Shown here: positions 20,627-32,700 of the stretch, piece by piece
Layout of the letters: every line of letters begins with the position of its first letter
Position numbering within the stretch: position 1 is the first letter of the stretch
From: Takashimella koratensis
Lineage: Eukaryota > Basidiomycota > Tremellomycetes > Trichosporonales > Tetragoniomycetaceae
DNA: 64,000 nt
Assembly: GCA_003116875.1 (NCBI GenBank)
Contig: BCKT01000008.1
Coordinates: forward strand, 890,322-954,321
Direction of reading: 5' to 3'
Notes under the pieces: model-generated
Told to the model about the DNA's origin: nothing
The model's input: the letters and a program-made list of their open reading frames with translations, nothing else
Database searches by the model: none
Position numbers and translations under genes: made by a program

Positions 20627-23600
20627 TTACGCGATCCAGCCAGAGAGCACCTTTTGCGCACCAACTGCCACCGTCCTCGCTCCACCGACGACCCCACCGA
20701 CGACTCTGCCTCCCTGCCTGACCGCCGTCCTCCCGAAACTGTGAAGATCAAACACCTGCGGCACCGGTGTGAATTTCGCCAACGACGCAGCAAGTGGGCT
20801 CATCGGTTCCGACTGTGCCGACGCAACATTGCCCGTGCTCGAGGTAGAGACGACCGCAATCCCTCCGCCGAGGGAGAGGAGCGGGATCCCGCCGTGGTTG
20901 TGCGGGCGAGCAGAGGAGCTCGATAATGGCGGAGTCAGGGGCGGGGAGGGGGCGGAGACAGTGAGGATTGGGTTGGCGGTGGAAGAGGCGGAGGAAGGGC
21001 GGCGTTTCAAAAGCGCAGGGAGGAGAGTGAGGACCGTGAGGAAGACGAGCTTGGCGATCAGCGTCGGGTCGCGGAGGAGAGAGGTGAGCGATTCGCCTTG
21101 GGTTGCGACGGTGACCGAAGACTCGCCGACGGCAGCGGCGGTGGCAGTTGCAGCTGTCAGCGCGGCGGCAGGGACTGCGATGCGGGACAAGATATTGCCG
21201 ACCTGCCATATAATATTAGCTAGATTCCGGAACCTTTGACACGATTAACTCACCGAGGCAGTGACATAGCTCCAGCTCGCCGAACCGGCGGCAGTGGTGA
21301 GCCAGAACGTCTTCCAGTCGACTCCGACTACACCGCACGCCACGTTCATTCCTGACCAAGGTACGAGACCCATTGCGCGCATCACGAGCAGCCTACGCCA
21401 GACGTTGGGTCGGTCTGCTGCGCCACCGACGGTGGGGCCCGAGGGGTCGGACCCGACCTGCAGCGGGGTGATGTACTGCCCGTCTGTGGTTGTGTGGGAC
21501 TGAGGCGGCTGAGGGATGGATTCCGGTGCGAGGGCAGCGCGGACGAGTGCAAGCGGTTTAGGGAAGAGTACAGCGATAAGTGGCGCCAAGGGACGAGAGA
21601 GGAGGTATGCGCCCAACGACCCGCACGCGGTAATGACAGTGAGCAAGACGAGTGACGACATGGGGTCGAGAACAGAGCCGACCAGGATGTTGAGCACGAC
21701 GGATCCCGGGATGCTCCATGCGTGTTTCCAGCAGCCAAGGAGGGTGAGGACGAAGATGGTGTGCCACCAGCCGATGTTGGACGCCTGCATATATGTCTTG
21801 ATCTCAGTTGAGAGAAGCTGGAGGTCGGTTGTTGATTTCGGCAAGTGTTTGAGCTGGGTGATTGGCATCCCGCTGATGAGGAAGAGGACGACGCCGAGGG
21901 AGACGACAAAGAGGCCTGCGAGGGCAGCGACCGTCCATCCGAGTTCACGGAGGACTTCGGCCGTCTTCCCGCCATTCCCACTGGTGCCGAAGACGCGGGT
22001 GTAGACGCCATACCACCACCCAGCGGTGCTGTCGAGGGTGCGGGACCGACGGGTGGGCCTGCTTCCGTGTCGCCGGGTCGACGAGCCCCGAGAGAGCGAG
22101 TGCGCCGAGAGTGCAGGGGTCGGTAGAGAGGCCGAGTTGGCCGCGCCCCACGGCTCAACGTCCTCGTCTTTCTCCTCGGGCGGGGTCGGAGGGAGGGAAA
22201 AGTAGTCGCCTTCCTCCTCGGTCGGCTCGTTCGCAAGACCCCAGTACCGCCCGACCGCGCCGTGTCGGGCCAGCGCAGAGGGCGGCGCGCCGTACCCACG
22301 CTCGCCGTCGCGGCTCGACTCGGCCTCCTCCTCGGACCCATCAAGGCCCTTCTCAGAGTCAGAATCCGACGAGACCCGGTCGTACGTCATTACTGGTGGT
22401 CGGACCCAAGAGACGACGCGGGAGACGGTCGACTCGCCGATGTTGTACATGGACGCGACGGCGGACGGCTGGGTGGATGGTCCTGCGAGGGGTGTCGGCA
22501 GGGCCGAGGAGATGGGTGGTCGAGATGGTGGAGCAGCAGGAGCTGTAGAGGGTAGTGTGGGTACAGCGACGGTGGGCTCGACGACAACGGCGTCCGGGAC
22601 GACAATACTGGTGGACGTCGACCTCGCCCTGCTCTCGACCTTGCGCTTGGGCTTTTGCCCTTCCTCAACACCTGCTGCCACATCTCCCGCGACCTCGGGG
22701 ATCTCGTCCGGCTCAAGAGTGAGGTGCCGCTTGTCAAGGTTAGGGGTGGATATTCTCCGCTTGAGGCCCGTGCGTCGGCTGGGCTGTTCGAGTAGCGGGC
22801 CTGCTACAGGTGATACTGCGATCGGCATGGTGTTGGGCGATGCGGAGGGACCAGAGGCGAGAGAAGGAGGGGAGAAGGTGGCTGAGGTTGGGTGGTAAGA
22901 GAGCGCGCGGTGGGCGTTCGCCGAGGTGGATAGCGGAGGGCGGGTTTGGGAGATGGACTTGGAGGCGGCTCTCCGCCCGATTGTCGAGTGGGGTCGAGAC
23001 GGACCCGCAATGCTAGACTCTGGCAAGTCGATGGGGGACACGGGTGTCGCCGAGCTCCGCAGGTGTGCCGAGAGCTCGGTGGGGTCGATAGTGAGGCTAG
23101 GCAAGCTCGAACCCGTCGTGGTCATATCGGAAGCAGCGGGCGCTTTGGGCGAAGAGGAAGAGGCCGAAGCCAAAGTCGGTAGTGTGCCCTCGTCGCCCGA
23201 GTTCTCCCTCGAGATGACAGGCGGCAGAGGTGTGGGTATTCTGAAAGAGATCGTAGACGTGCGTGATCTCAGTGGTCGAACATTGGGCGTAGATGTGGTT
23301 GTTGATGTTGACGGTGAGAGGATAGGAGAGCTGTAGATGTAGGTGGGGGTGCGTGTTAGTTTGTGTATGTTTAGGTGGGACGGTGGGACACTGAGAGTGG
23401 GAAGGGCGAGATGGAAGGAGGTTGGTTGAAAAGTCGACGCGCGGGAAGGGAAGAGGGAGGAGGGAGGGGAGAGGGCGTGATGGGCTCGGTGTAGAGGCTG
23501 AAGGGCGAGCTAGCGTAATGATTGGGGTAAGAGGTTGGGAATGGAGAGCGAGAGAGGAGAGAGGTAGGCCGCAGTCGTAAGGGAGACCGGTCGCAGGGGT

Positions 23601-23771
23601 CGAGGACAAAGGAAATGCGCTCTGTCACATGCGTGGAGACGGGCTGACTAGAGGCGGGTTGGGAGGGAGAGAGAAGGGAAAGGAAGGCAGAGAGAGGTAG
23701 AGAGGTAGAGATGAAGAGTGAAGAATGGGCGCTTTGGGCGCTGAAAGGCAGACTTACGCATTCGACGGCAT
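20627..23771 (-). CDS. VTT/DedA-domain membrane protein (TVP38/TMEM41 superfamily)
   Basis: Predicted 888-residue multispanning protein of the endomembrane system; the superfamily includes lipid scramblases (TMEM41B, VMP1) and yeast Tvp38. A 14-nt first exon (23758-23771, MPSN plus part of Ala) is spliced over a 427-nt intron to 21254-23330, and a 51-nt intron precedes the last exon (20627-21202). The phases agree. The N-terminal 370 or so residues are Ser/Pro-rich and probably disordered. The first helix is AALAGLFVVSLGVVLFL. The VTT core follows: HAWSIPGSVVLNILVGSVLD, LVLLTVITACGSLGAYLLSR and MGLVPWSGMNVACGVVGV. The IPGS and LGAYLLSR segments and the final amphipathic part are characteristic. 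A further hydrophobic helix (AKLVFLTVLTLLPALL) and a low-complexity tail follow. The substrate is unknown. Confidence 0.75.
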
Positions 23772-25587
23772 GGTCTAGGCAGGGAGGTGGGAGGTGGGAG
23801 GTGGGAGGTCAAGGCAGGGTGAGATGGTCCAACGGAGGGAGAGGTGAACGATGTATGCCGAGGGTCGAGTTGCCGTTGGAACGAGAGATGACCGATGGGG
23901 AGGGAGGGTGGGTTGGGTTGACTAAGAACAAGGGTAGAGGAGACGTCGGTCTGTTGACTCGGACTGCGGGTGTCTCAGAGTAGATGCCAGGTCAAGGTTG
24001 GATAAAGGTTGGGATGACAGGTGGCAAGCGAGGACGGAAGCGAGTTGAGCTAGCGGGGTGAGGTAGGAGTGTGGACGTGGGTGGACGTGGGGATGGATGA
24101 CCGCAGTGGCCGACGATGAGACGAGGTTGAGCGAGGCTGTGATGGGGGTGTGGATGTGGATGTGGATGTGGGTATGGGTGAATGTAGGTAGGTGGTAGTG
24201 CGACTGCGAGATGAGGGCAGAGGGCAAATTTACTACAACAACAATCGGTCAGCATGCAATACACCGACGCTGCATCGACCGACGTCCCCATGCATATCCT
24301 AGCCGCCCGCCGCCCGCCGCCCGCCGCCCCCCGATGTCATCCCATCGGTCATCCGAGGTCAGGACATGACATGACCCGCGAGGCAGGCAGGCCACCCGAG
24401 GGGGGCTAGAGATGTCACGAGACCGGCTTTGTTCTTTCCCCCTCTCCTCTCCCCCCTCTCTCCTCCTGCCCCCTCCTGCCCCCGCTGCTCCGCTTGCCCG
24501 AGGCCGACTGGAATCCAAAAACTTACCGCACACACCCACGTCGTCAATTTTACGTCGTCCCTATCCTAATCCTTTTCTTTTTTTCCTGGAATTGTACAAG
24601 GGCCCCTGGTTCGATTTCGGCCGCCTATGACGGTGAAAGCCTTTCTCTCACCTACGGCCACGGCCACGGCCACGGGCAAGAAAGATAGCCAAGCGAGCGT
24701 TCCTTATGCACCTATCGCTGACACGCGCACTCGGCACTCGGCACACCACCGCACACAGCACACAGCAGACACACCGTCGGCGGACTCTGTCGGATTCCCC
24801 GGGGTCCTGGGTCCTGGGAGATGGCAGACACGGCGCTAGTTGCCTGATGACCGTTTGATTGCTCGGCCTAAACCTTGGGCTCTCGGAAGACCGAGACGAC
24901 CGAGGCAAGCGGGCGGGCGGGCACGCACTGGGATCCCCGCGATTAGGCAGAGACAGAGATAGAGACAGGCAAAGGCAGACAGCCGTATTAACCGTCTTCT
25001 GTTGTCTCTTTTTCCTTTTGGTTCCGCCTCGTCTGCCGACTGTCGCTGGTCGTCGCGGACGTCCCAACCAGTCGAGTCGAGTCGAGGTGAAGTGAGTGAT
25101 GAGAGATGGAGAAGAATCAAAGTTCAAAGATCGACAGTCCATGCATTCTTTTCTCACCACTCAGCACCCTCGGACACCTCGGCAGCTCGAACCCGGTCCC
25201 GAGCGTTTGTGTGTGCGTGCGTGCGAGCGGGCGGGCGAGCGAGCACAAACCCAGACCTAGACCCAGACCGAGCACCCCAGACTTGGACGAATGAGTAATC
25301 TTGGACGACCTGGGGGGTTGGGCTATTCTGGACTCTGGGATGCGCCGAGGACGGCTGAGCGCTCGTCTGGGGTTAATCGGGGGCTGCGGGGGGCGGGGGG
25401 CGGAACCGGGAGAAATTCGTCAATGAGAATAAATAAAATTCATGCTCTATCGACACACATTGAATCAACGCAAGATGCTGACAAGAGCGAGAGCGGTGAG
25501 AGGGGGTTTCGAAAGCAGAGAGATTGAAGATCTCGATGGAGACACCGATTGGACTCTTGCGCCTGAACCCCGGGCGCCGGTGTCCCA

Positions 25588-25638
<51 letters not shown>
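25588..25638. repeat. G51 homopolymer
   Basis: Fifty-one uninterrupted G residues, the longest homopolymer in the window, immediately followed by a GGGCGAAC octamer array. The true length is uncertain because such runs are error-prone in sequencing. Confidence 0.9.
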
Positions 25639-25639
<1 letters not shown>

Positions 25640-25641
25640 AA

Positions 25642-25686
25642 CGGGCGAACGGGCGAACGGGCGAACGGGCGAACGGGTGAACGGGC
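25642..25686. repeat. GGGCGAAC octamer tandem repeat
   Basis: Four perfect copies of an 8-nt unit plus a GGGTGAAC variant, starting right after the G51 run. It is G-rich and probably arose by slippage beside the homopolymer. Confidence 0.9.
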
Positions 25687-26532
25687 CGCAAAGATCTTCC
25701 CCGGCTACTTTGCTAACAAATGAAAAACAAGTTTCTATTGCGCAGCGACTCCGCAGCCATTTACCGATATTTGAATCTCTAACCTCCCTGCTTTGAGCTG
25801 CGGGGGGCGGTCGAGTTTGACCGGGGGCTATGCCTAGAGACCAGAGGACCACGGCACCAGGGCACCAGAGGGACATCGAGGCAGGCACTCCTGAACGAAC
25901 CTTCGTTCCTCTTGTCCTCTATGTGTACCATACCTGAAGCTCGCTCAGCTTTACTCAGCGCGAGGCAAGACCACGCAAGACAACGCACGAGACAAACGGT
26001 AGAACGTTTGTTCTCGCGAATTACAGTACTGTGGTCACTGCGCACATCGATTGAAAGGTCATCCATCGGCGCCCGCCGACTCTTGGGGGAGAAGCGAGAA
26101 GGAGGAGGGGGGAGGGATCGGGGATTTTTACGACAGGAGATCGCGCCACTTCTAAAATCGGCCGTACTGTACTGTACGTCTCTCTGCCTTCCTCTATTTG
26201 CCTCAGTCTATCCGCCCGCCTCTATCCCTTGTTTCTCTGCGTTTCCTCTCTTGCCTACCTTTGCGGAATTTCCTTTCACGTCCCCTCTTGGACCCTTACG
26301 TTTGTTTCCCTTACCTACCTCACCCACCCTGGCCCTCTCCTCTTCATTCCTCTCCCAGTCTGCTTGTGCCTCTTGCACTTTAGTCCTCATTGCCCAATTA
26401 TCAAACGTGCTAAACTTGTCGTTTCCCCAATGGCCCCCGGCTACGCTCGTTCCTGCGGATCATCGCGGGGGGGAGGGTGGGTGCGCTCGGGCCCGACCCG
26501 ACGTCCGTTGACCCGACGCTAGCTGATCGCAT

Positions 26533-26616
26533 TTGCCCGTTGCCCATAGCCCACAGCCCGTCGCCCATAGCCCATAGCCCACAGCCCGTCGCCCGTCGCC
26601 CGTAGCCCGTAGCCCG
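26533..26616. repeat. Heptamer tandem repeat, NNGCCCR x 12
   Basis: Twelve contiguous 7-nt units with a constant GCCC core: two variable leading bases (TT, TA, CA or TC), then GCCC, then A or G. Variant units are interleaved, for example TAGCCCA, CAGCCCG, TCGCCCG. Confidence 0.9.
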
Positions 26617-27246
26617 TAAGCCCAGTACCCCAGGATCAACTGCTTCGTTGCCCCGCCCCGCTCATGTTGCTCCGCTTCAACCAGACGAGTAGACAGGTGA
26701 AAAAGGTGGAAAGAGATTTGTGCATACAACCAAAGAGCTTTGAAGACCTATGTAATGAAATGAGCCCTTGCTCGTGAGGTCTGTACAACTGCCCAGGACC
26801 GACTGATGGTCGAGGGATGAATGAGGTCGGATGCTACTGTGCTACTGTGTTACTGTGCGAGTGCGAATGAGACTAGGTGGTTATATGAAGTGAGAGAGAA
26901 TGCCTAATGCGTGGTGAGGTTATATGAGGTATTTGAAGTATGTGTGGGATGAGAGAGAGACTTATGAGGATGTGGTATGTGGCAATGCCATGAATAGTCG
27001 GCTCGTCCGAGCCTGTGATACAGCGATTCCCAAAAAGAAAGGATGAGGCGAAATATGAAAAGGTTGGGATCGCTCGCTATGGCAAGCGGATCGAATGAGA
27101 ATGATTGAAAGGGAAAAGAATGGTGTAGAGTTGTAATATACACTCGGGTAGACTCAAGAATTGTCGGCAGTCGACCGGTAACCCCCGCGATTGAAGGGAA
27201 CAATGCGGATGGCGGCGAATCGGCACACGTCGCTGTCGGTGTTGGC

Positions 27247-29739
27247 TCACGAACCAAAGTAGAATAAACCCTTGGTCGGGTTGGCCACTACCCCCTTGGG
27301 CAACTCGTACGTCTTTGCACCTGCTCCGTGCCAATCCACACCAGGGCGGGGTACGCTCCTCCCCAGTCCTCCCGGAGCGGGGCTGGTAGCCGTCATGTTT
27401 ACCGTGGTGTGGGGGAACGGGTGACCCGAGACCGGGGTGACTCCAAGACTCGGTGTGGTCGCATTGCTTCCTTGGTACCCGTTGGCATAGGCCTGGGCGC
27501 CGACGCTCGATGAGAGGCGGAGAGAAGTCATGTCCGGCATCGTCATCTGCGGACTCGACCTGCGTCCCTGTCCCTGACCGTGGGCGTGGGCGGTTCGGGG
27601 AGTGCGACCCATTGTCGAGTTGGAAGTCGACAAGTGAGGCGGAGAGGAGGGGTTAAAATTCATAGGGATAGCGACAGCGTGCGGCGGTGGAGGAGGGGGC
27701 ATCATCGCCGATGCAGATGCAGCCGAGGTGATATGATCCGAGTCGTTGGAAGATGTCGTGGAAACCCTCGACCTCGATCTGTACCCGTTCCCGCTTCCCG
27801 ATCGACGACCCTGTCGATCCTCGTCCACCTGGTGGGTGTACTTGATCTTCCATCGCCCATTCTCCACCTCGAGCGACTGCTTGGGTGTCGAGTCGTATCC
27901 CAACATCCTCCCTGCACCAACAGCCGCGGGGACGGCAACAGGCTCTGCGTACCTCGCGGTGGCGGCATTGCCTGTACCTGATCCCGAGGCTTCGCAATCG
28001 CGCTCGGCGGCATAGGCGTCCATGTTCTCCCGTGCTCGTGAGACGTAGGCGCGTGTCTTCTCTGATCGAGCAATGACTTCCTCCCTCGCAAACGCGTCCC
28101 AGGTCGGGGCTGTCACCGAGTCGCGGTCCCGAGGGCGGGCTCGGATCGTACCCGAGAGAGGACGCTGGATACCCGCGGCGTTGGACAACGAGGCCGAGAA
28201 CCCGCTCGCACCAGTGACGCTGGATCCAAAGGCAGAGGCACCGTTGTTGACGCTGCCACGCCGGCTGGAGGAGGACGCAGGGGTCATGGATCCCGAGAGG
28301 TACGGTGAGCCGCGGTACGAGGTCGACAGGGAGAGACCAGAGGGTTCGCGTGGGTGGAAAGCTGTTGCGTAGGACTGGAACAACGCGGCGGTGTGCGACG
28401 GCACCGATCCGAACTCTGGCGGGAACGCCGAGGGGGGCTGGGGAGACCCGCCACCGAGGTTGGTGTGCGAGAGGCTGGATCGGGGGATGGGTCGGTGTGA
28501 GGTGTTGCCCGAGGTTACGGCGTTGTTGGATCCACCGGTGCTTGATCCGTCAGACGAGCACGAGGTCGATCTGTGTCCGGCACCGAGTGCATCTCGGGTC
28601 GGGTAGAGTGGGGTGTTGGCGTGCAAAGGAGTCATGGCGCGCATCGCACCACCGCCACTGTTGGTCCTGTGCACGGGAGGGAGAGCCGGCTGTTGAGTAT
28701 GGGTCTGGGTTGGCTCGCCGTGCTCGTGCCAAAGGCTAGCGAGTGAGTCGCTCGACGCGCCAGAGAGAGAGAACGTCGTCGAGCTTTGAGTGGATCGCTG
28801 ACGGGTCATCGGTGGAACACCGGGCACACCTGCCGAGTGCGGTGCGCCTGTAGAGAAGACTGCGAGGCCCGCAGTTGTGAGCGGTGCGATAGTCGCTGGC
28901 CTTCCGGCCATAGACGACCGTCTTTGCCTCTCCTTCTCTCGCTCGTACTCGCGCCATGCGTTATCGGGTGCGTCCCGTCCGATTCGGAAGTATTCCATCG
29001 TCTTGGGCGCACTTGTCGCTGGTGCTGGCCCTGCATCGGAGACACCGTTGCTCGTTGTCCCGCTGCTCGATGACCCAACGCCGGCGCGAAGAGACGCAGA
29101 CGAGTCGGTATCTGAGCCCGAGACGAAAAGGGGCGAAGGCGGGCCCATCGGCATCCCGAGCCCAACGGTATCGAGGGAGAGCGTCCGGGCGATGTCGCGG
29201 TAAGTCTCGGAGGAACGGCCAGCGTCGGTGCTAGCGCAGTCGCGCGAGCAGTAGATCTCAGATTTAAACGGCGGTTCCTCAGTGGAGGGGGAGGAGAGCG
29301 GGGAGGTAGTGGTTGCCGGAGGGGTTGGGGTAGGGGAGGATTTGGAAGATATGACTTTGGTGGAGCCGGTGCCGTTGCCGGAGCCAGAACCAGAGCCATC
29401 ACTGCTCTCGTTGGTCATGGTACGTGTGAGAGGCTGAAGCTTGGCGTTCTGGTTGGCAAGCGCGGCGAGGCGAGCTGCTGACGCGGGGTTGCGTCTGATC
29501 GCAGGCCGAGTCGTCTTCACCCCGTTCGCAGTGCGTGTGGTCGTTGATCCATCCGGGTTCTTCACCTATCCCGAGTTAGCTAGGCCCAGATTGAAAGAGA
29601 GGAGATAGCTACTCACTCGGATAGTACCAGTGGCCTTCTTCTTCTTCTCCACGGGGACAGCTACGGGCTCGGGGGCCTGCACGATCAAGCGATCGCACAC
29701 GATACAGTAGCTGTCGAAAGAGAGCTCGTCAAACGACAT
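27247..29739 (-). CDS. Ecl1-type zinc-binding life-span regulatory protein, long form
   Basis: Two exons (29617-29739 and 27247-29565) join in phase 0 to give 813 residues. The first exon encodes MSFDELSFDSYCIVCDRLI and a Lys-rich stretch. In the second, IYCSRDCASTDAG supplies the partner cysteines. The CxxC...CSxxC pair is the signature of the fungal Ecl1/2/3 family, known in fission yeast for extending chronological life span and responding to zinc or amino acid starvation. About 100 low-complexity residues separate the halves. The rest is Ser/Gly/Pro-rich and largely disordered. Two more ordered patches are MEYFRIGRDAPDNAWREYER and the C-terminal LPKGVVANPTKGLFYFGS. It is probably nuclear. 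The 3.9 kb upstream region is gene-free. The molecular role in basidiomycetes is unknown. Confidence 0.7.
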
Positions 29740-32700
29740 GATAAAGGCTTTACGAAAAATTCCCGTTGGTCCAGAGGTGTTGGCGATGAAACAAGTGGTC
29801 GGTAACCGTGAGGACAGGGGGTTCCTGTCCTATGCTGAGTGTGGATCGCCGCGGCGCCGGTCAAGGCTGCGCGCTGGCTAGTGCAATTGGGTGAGTGGGT
29901 GGGATTGTAGGGTGGGAAGGGGTGATGCTTGATGCGGTTCGACAAGGACTCGAGGTGGCGACCGGTGGAATTCAAAGGGCCGGGTTCGAGTCTTGTGAAA
30001 CGGGGTGGTGGGATGCGGTGGGGACGGACGGGGGGAAGCTGTGAATTGGGGCGTCGAACACGAGGTTATGTACGCCGCCGGTAGCTGTGTGCGAGGGACA
30101 AGTTGATTGTTGATTGTTGATTAAGAGGGATTGCGACGGGCGGTAGGGGCCGTCGTCGAGGTGGGATGGAATGACGTCGACGACGTTGCTCGTTGATCGT
30201 TGCGAGAATAGTCCGCGGCGCCGGGGGTTCCGGGGGACGCGGAAGACTAGGGCGGGGAGGGGGGAGAGTGGGGAGAGGAGGGGTGTGATGCGCGAGGCGA
30301 TACACAGGAGAGTGAAGAGATGCGAGAAAGTGGTCTGAGGACGAGGATCAGTATGTTTCTGAGTCGCGCATGACGGTGGAACGATGAGGGAATGGGGGAG
30401 GGGGTGAAGGGGGCAGGGAGGGAGAAAAAGGAGAGAATGAAAAAGAAAGAAAAAGAGTGATTCAGTGGCGCGGGTGGCGTATGGTTTTCACTCGTCATGG
30501 TTTTGTGGGGACAAGGGGTAGTCATCGTATCAGCCAGAGACATTGACTCACTACGTGCTCGCGCTGTCGTCGATGTTGGGGACGAGGATGAGGTCAAGGT
30601 CGTGGAGCGAAGAGCAGATGGGCAGCGACGACGTGTGATGGATTGGTCGATTCGATGCACGAGTTGAGACGCGAGGAGGTAGGTTTCTCGATACAGGAGG
30701 GAGGATTTGCCGTATCCTACCGTGTAACCTGCACACACGCACTCTTTGTTTATTTTCAGCCGACCCTTTTCCCTTTTCTTTTTTCTCCTTGTTTTAGCCG
30801 ACGACACACGGGTCGCGCGGGTCGAGCTCGAGGTCGAGGTTGAGCGGGTTGGAGAATGCAAGAGCCTCTTTTGATGTCACTCCCCTGGGACTCGTGTTAA
30901 TAGGAGGTGGACGTGGGGGGAGGACAAGAGAATGCACGCTCGGGTAAGGGGCGATTGAGGGGGTACCGTGAACGGTGCGCGAGTCCGGGGATCAGGTCTT
31001 GACCCTAGTGAGGAGCGGATGGTTAGGACAACGGAGAGGTCGGTGTCCAGTCGAACGGACGGATGACGAGTAGGTCTATCCGAGGTGATCCGCGTGCGTG
31101 TGGGTAGGAGAGTGAAGGACGCCTTGAAAGCCGTGTTACGAAACACGGAGAAAGGGTTGAATGAAAGGAGGTAACAGCGAGAGGCGGTCCACTCAAAGGA
31201 GCAGACGTGGGACGGTGAGGGTGTCGACGACAGAGGTGTAGGCGACGACGAGGAGACAAGCAAGACACAGCACAGGCAATGTCGTGAGTGTCGAATGTTG
31301 AGAGGTTGAGAAATTTGTTACACCCGTAGTGTGGGCAACGGCGAAAAATTGGTGGAAAAAACGTTTCTACAGTGTGACTTGTGAAAACAACACGATTGGA
31401 CAGATAGGGTTCCCGTCCAAGCGAAGCAGGAGTTAGGGGGGGGGGGGGGGGGGTTGTCGGAATGCTGCGACCGATGAGGTATCGTGTGCGCGGCACAGCT
31501 CGTCGCGCGCTGACGGGCGGCGGAGAGGATAGTGGTTGTGAGATAGTTTGTTGTAGATGGTGTAGTGTGAACAAGCAACTAAGCGGCGGGGTTAGACACC
31601 ACCACCACACCCCACTACCACCACGACGATATCCAGAAAAAAAAACACCACATCCATCCATGCCTTGCATCCTCTCTGAGCCGACTCGCATCGGCGGGCC
31701 GAAACCCTCGCTCTCGTTTGAGTGGTCGTATCGACCTACGCTCCGATTTACCGACCCGGCCTGGAGAAAATAACAATAAAAAAAAAAGAAAAAAGTTTCG
31801 CCGGCTCACGGTTCACGGTCCAGGTGGGCCTGGCTGGGGCTGGGAGGGGCGGTGAATGCACCTTGTCAACGCTCCGGCCCGATACCGGCGGTGGGGCAAG
31901 CACTGCGAGCAATGCGACCAGGGGGGCCAGGAGGACGTGGGGGGGGGGGGGGGGCAAAACCACCGCGCGGGAGCCGAGGCAATGCGTAGATCCAGAACCA
32001 CTTTATTGTTCCTTTTCAGGGTCCAACTGTGGGACCCAGACCTCAGAGGCAGCGAATAACCCGCCGATAAATTCAGAGAAAAAATTAAGCTTTGTTCGCG
32101 AGAGAGAGAGAGAGCGCCGCGGTGTTGGGCTTGCCTTACCCCCGTGGACCCGTGCCCACCCTCTCCCTCCCTTGCCCCACTGGTTTTGGTCCGCAGCTGG
32201 AACTGTCGGTTTTACACGGCTGTCGCGGTTTCTTGGTGGTCTTTACGCAACACGCAACAGAGCAGGCATGAGAGCGCGGAGAAGACGCGTTCCACCTCCC
32301 TCATCACGGTGCATTGCTACCCCGCTATACCCGGAAGACTCTGCACAACGTGAGAGGCGTCAAGCCGCGGGCGTCGGGCGTGCAGTCTAACATACCCCTC
32401 TCCCACTCTCCCGACCTTCTCTCCCTTCTTTCCCTCTTCCCATCTTCCCCTCCTGTCGCGCAGCTGCCCTGTGCAGTACCACCACCCCCCACCACCCCAC
32501 CACCCCACCACCCCCCTGCGCTCACATGTCACGACGATCCCATGATCGGCTCTAACCCAGGAGTCCAGGGACTCGCACAGGAACTGCTTGGTGCGGTTTG
32601 TACATATTGGCCATTTACAACCGGCGCTAAACAAGGTGGTTAGCGTTGGAGTACCGCTTTAGCCGCCCCGAAGTTTACCCCATACCCGCTCCCTTGGACC

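Larger units (their letters stand above)
23772..27246. other. Long gene-free region upstream of the VTT gene, rich in simple repeats
   Basis: About 3.5 kb without a supportable gene; open frames are present but low-complexity and lack any domain. It holds a CCACGG hexamer run (about 24655-24676), G51 at 25588-25638, an octamer repeat (25642-25686) and a heptamer repeat (26533-26616). It contains the VTT promoter at its left end and the 3' flank of the Ecl1-type gene at its right end. A non-coding RNA or long 5' leader cannot be excluded. Confidence 0.45.

Noticed and set aside
21382..22344. 320-codon minus-strand open frame
   Set aside because: Out-of-frame shadow of the VTT gene's long exon; composition is that of frame-shifted GC-rich coding DNA.
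22111..22898. Plus-strand open frames of 145-152 codons
   Set aside because: Antisense shadows of the same exon.
26533..26616. Telomere-like array because of tandem short G/C-rich units
   Set aside because: Unit is not TTAGGG-like, the array is short and variable, and it is internal between housekeeping genes.
29925..29995. GGGTTCGAGTC resembling a tRNA B box
   Set aside because: No A box upstream and no cloverleaf can be drawn.
30247..30861. 204-codon open frame, minus strand
   Set aside because: Low-complexity Ser/Arg composition, no domain, in a G/C-repeat region.
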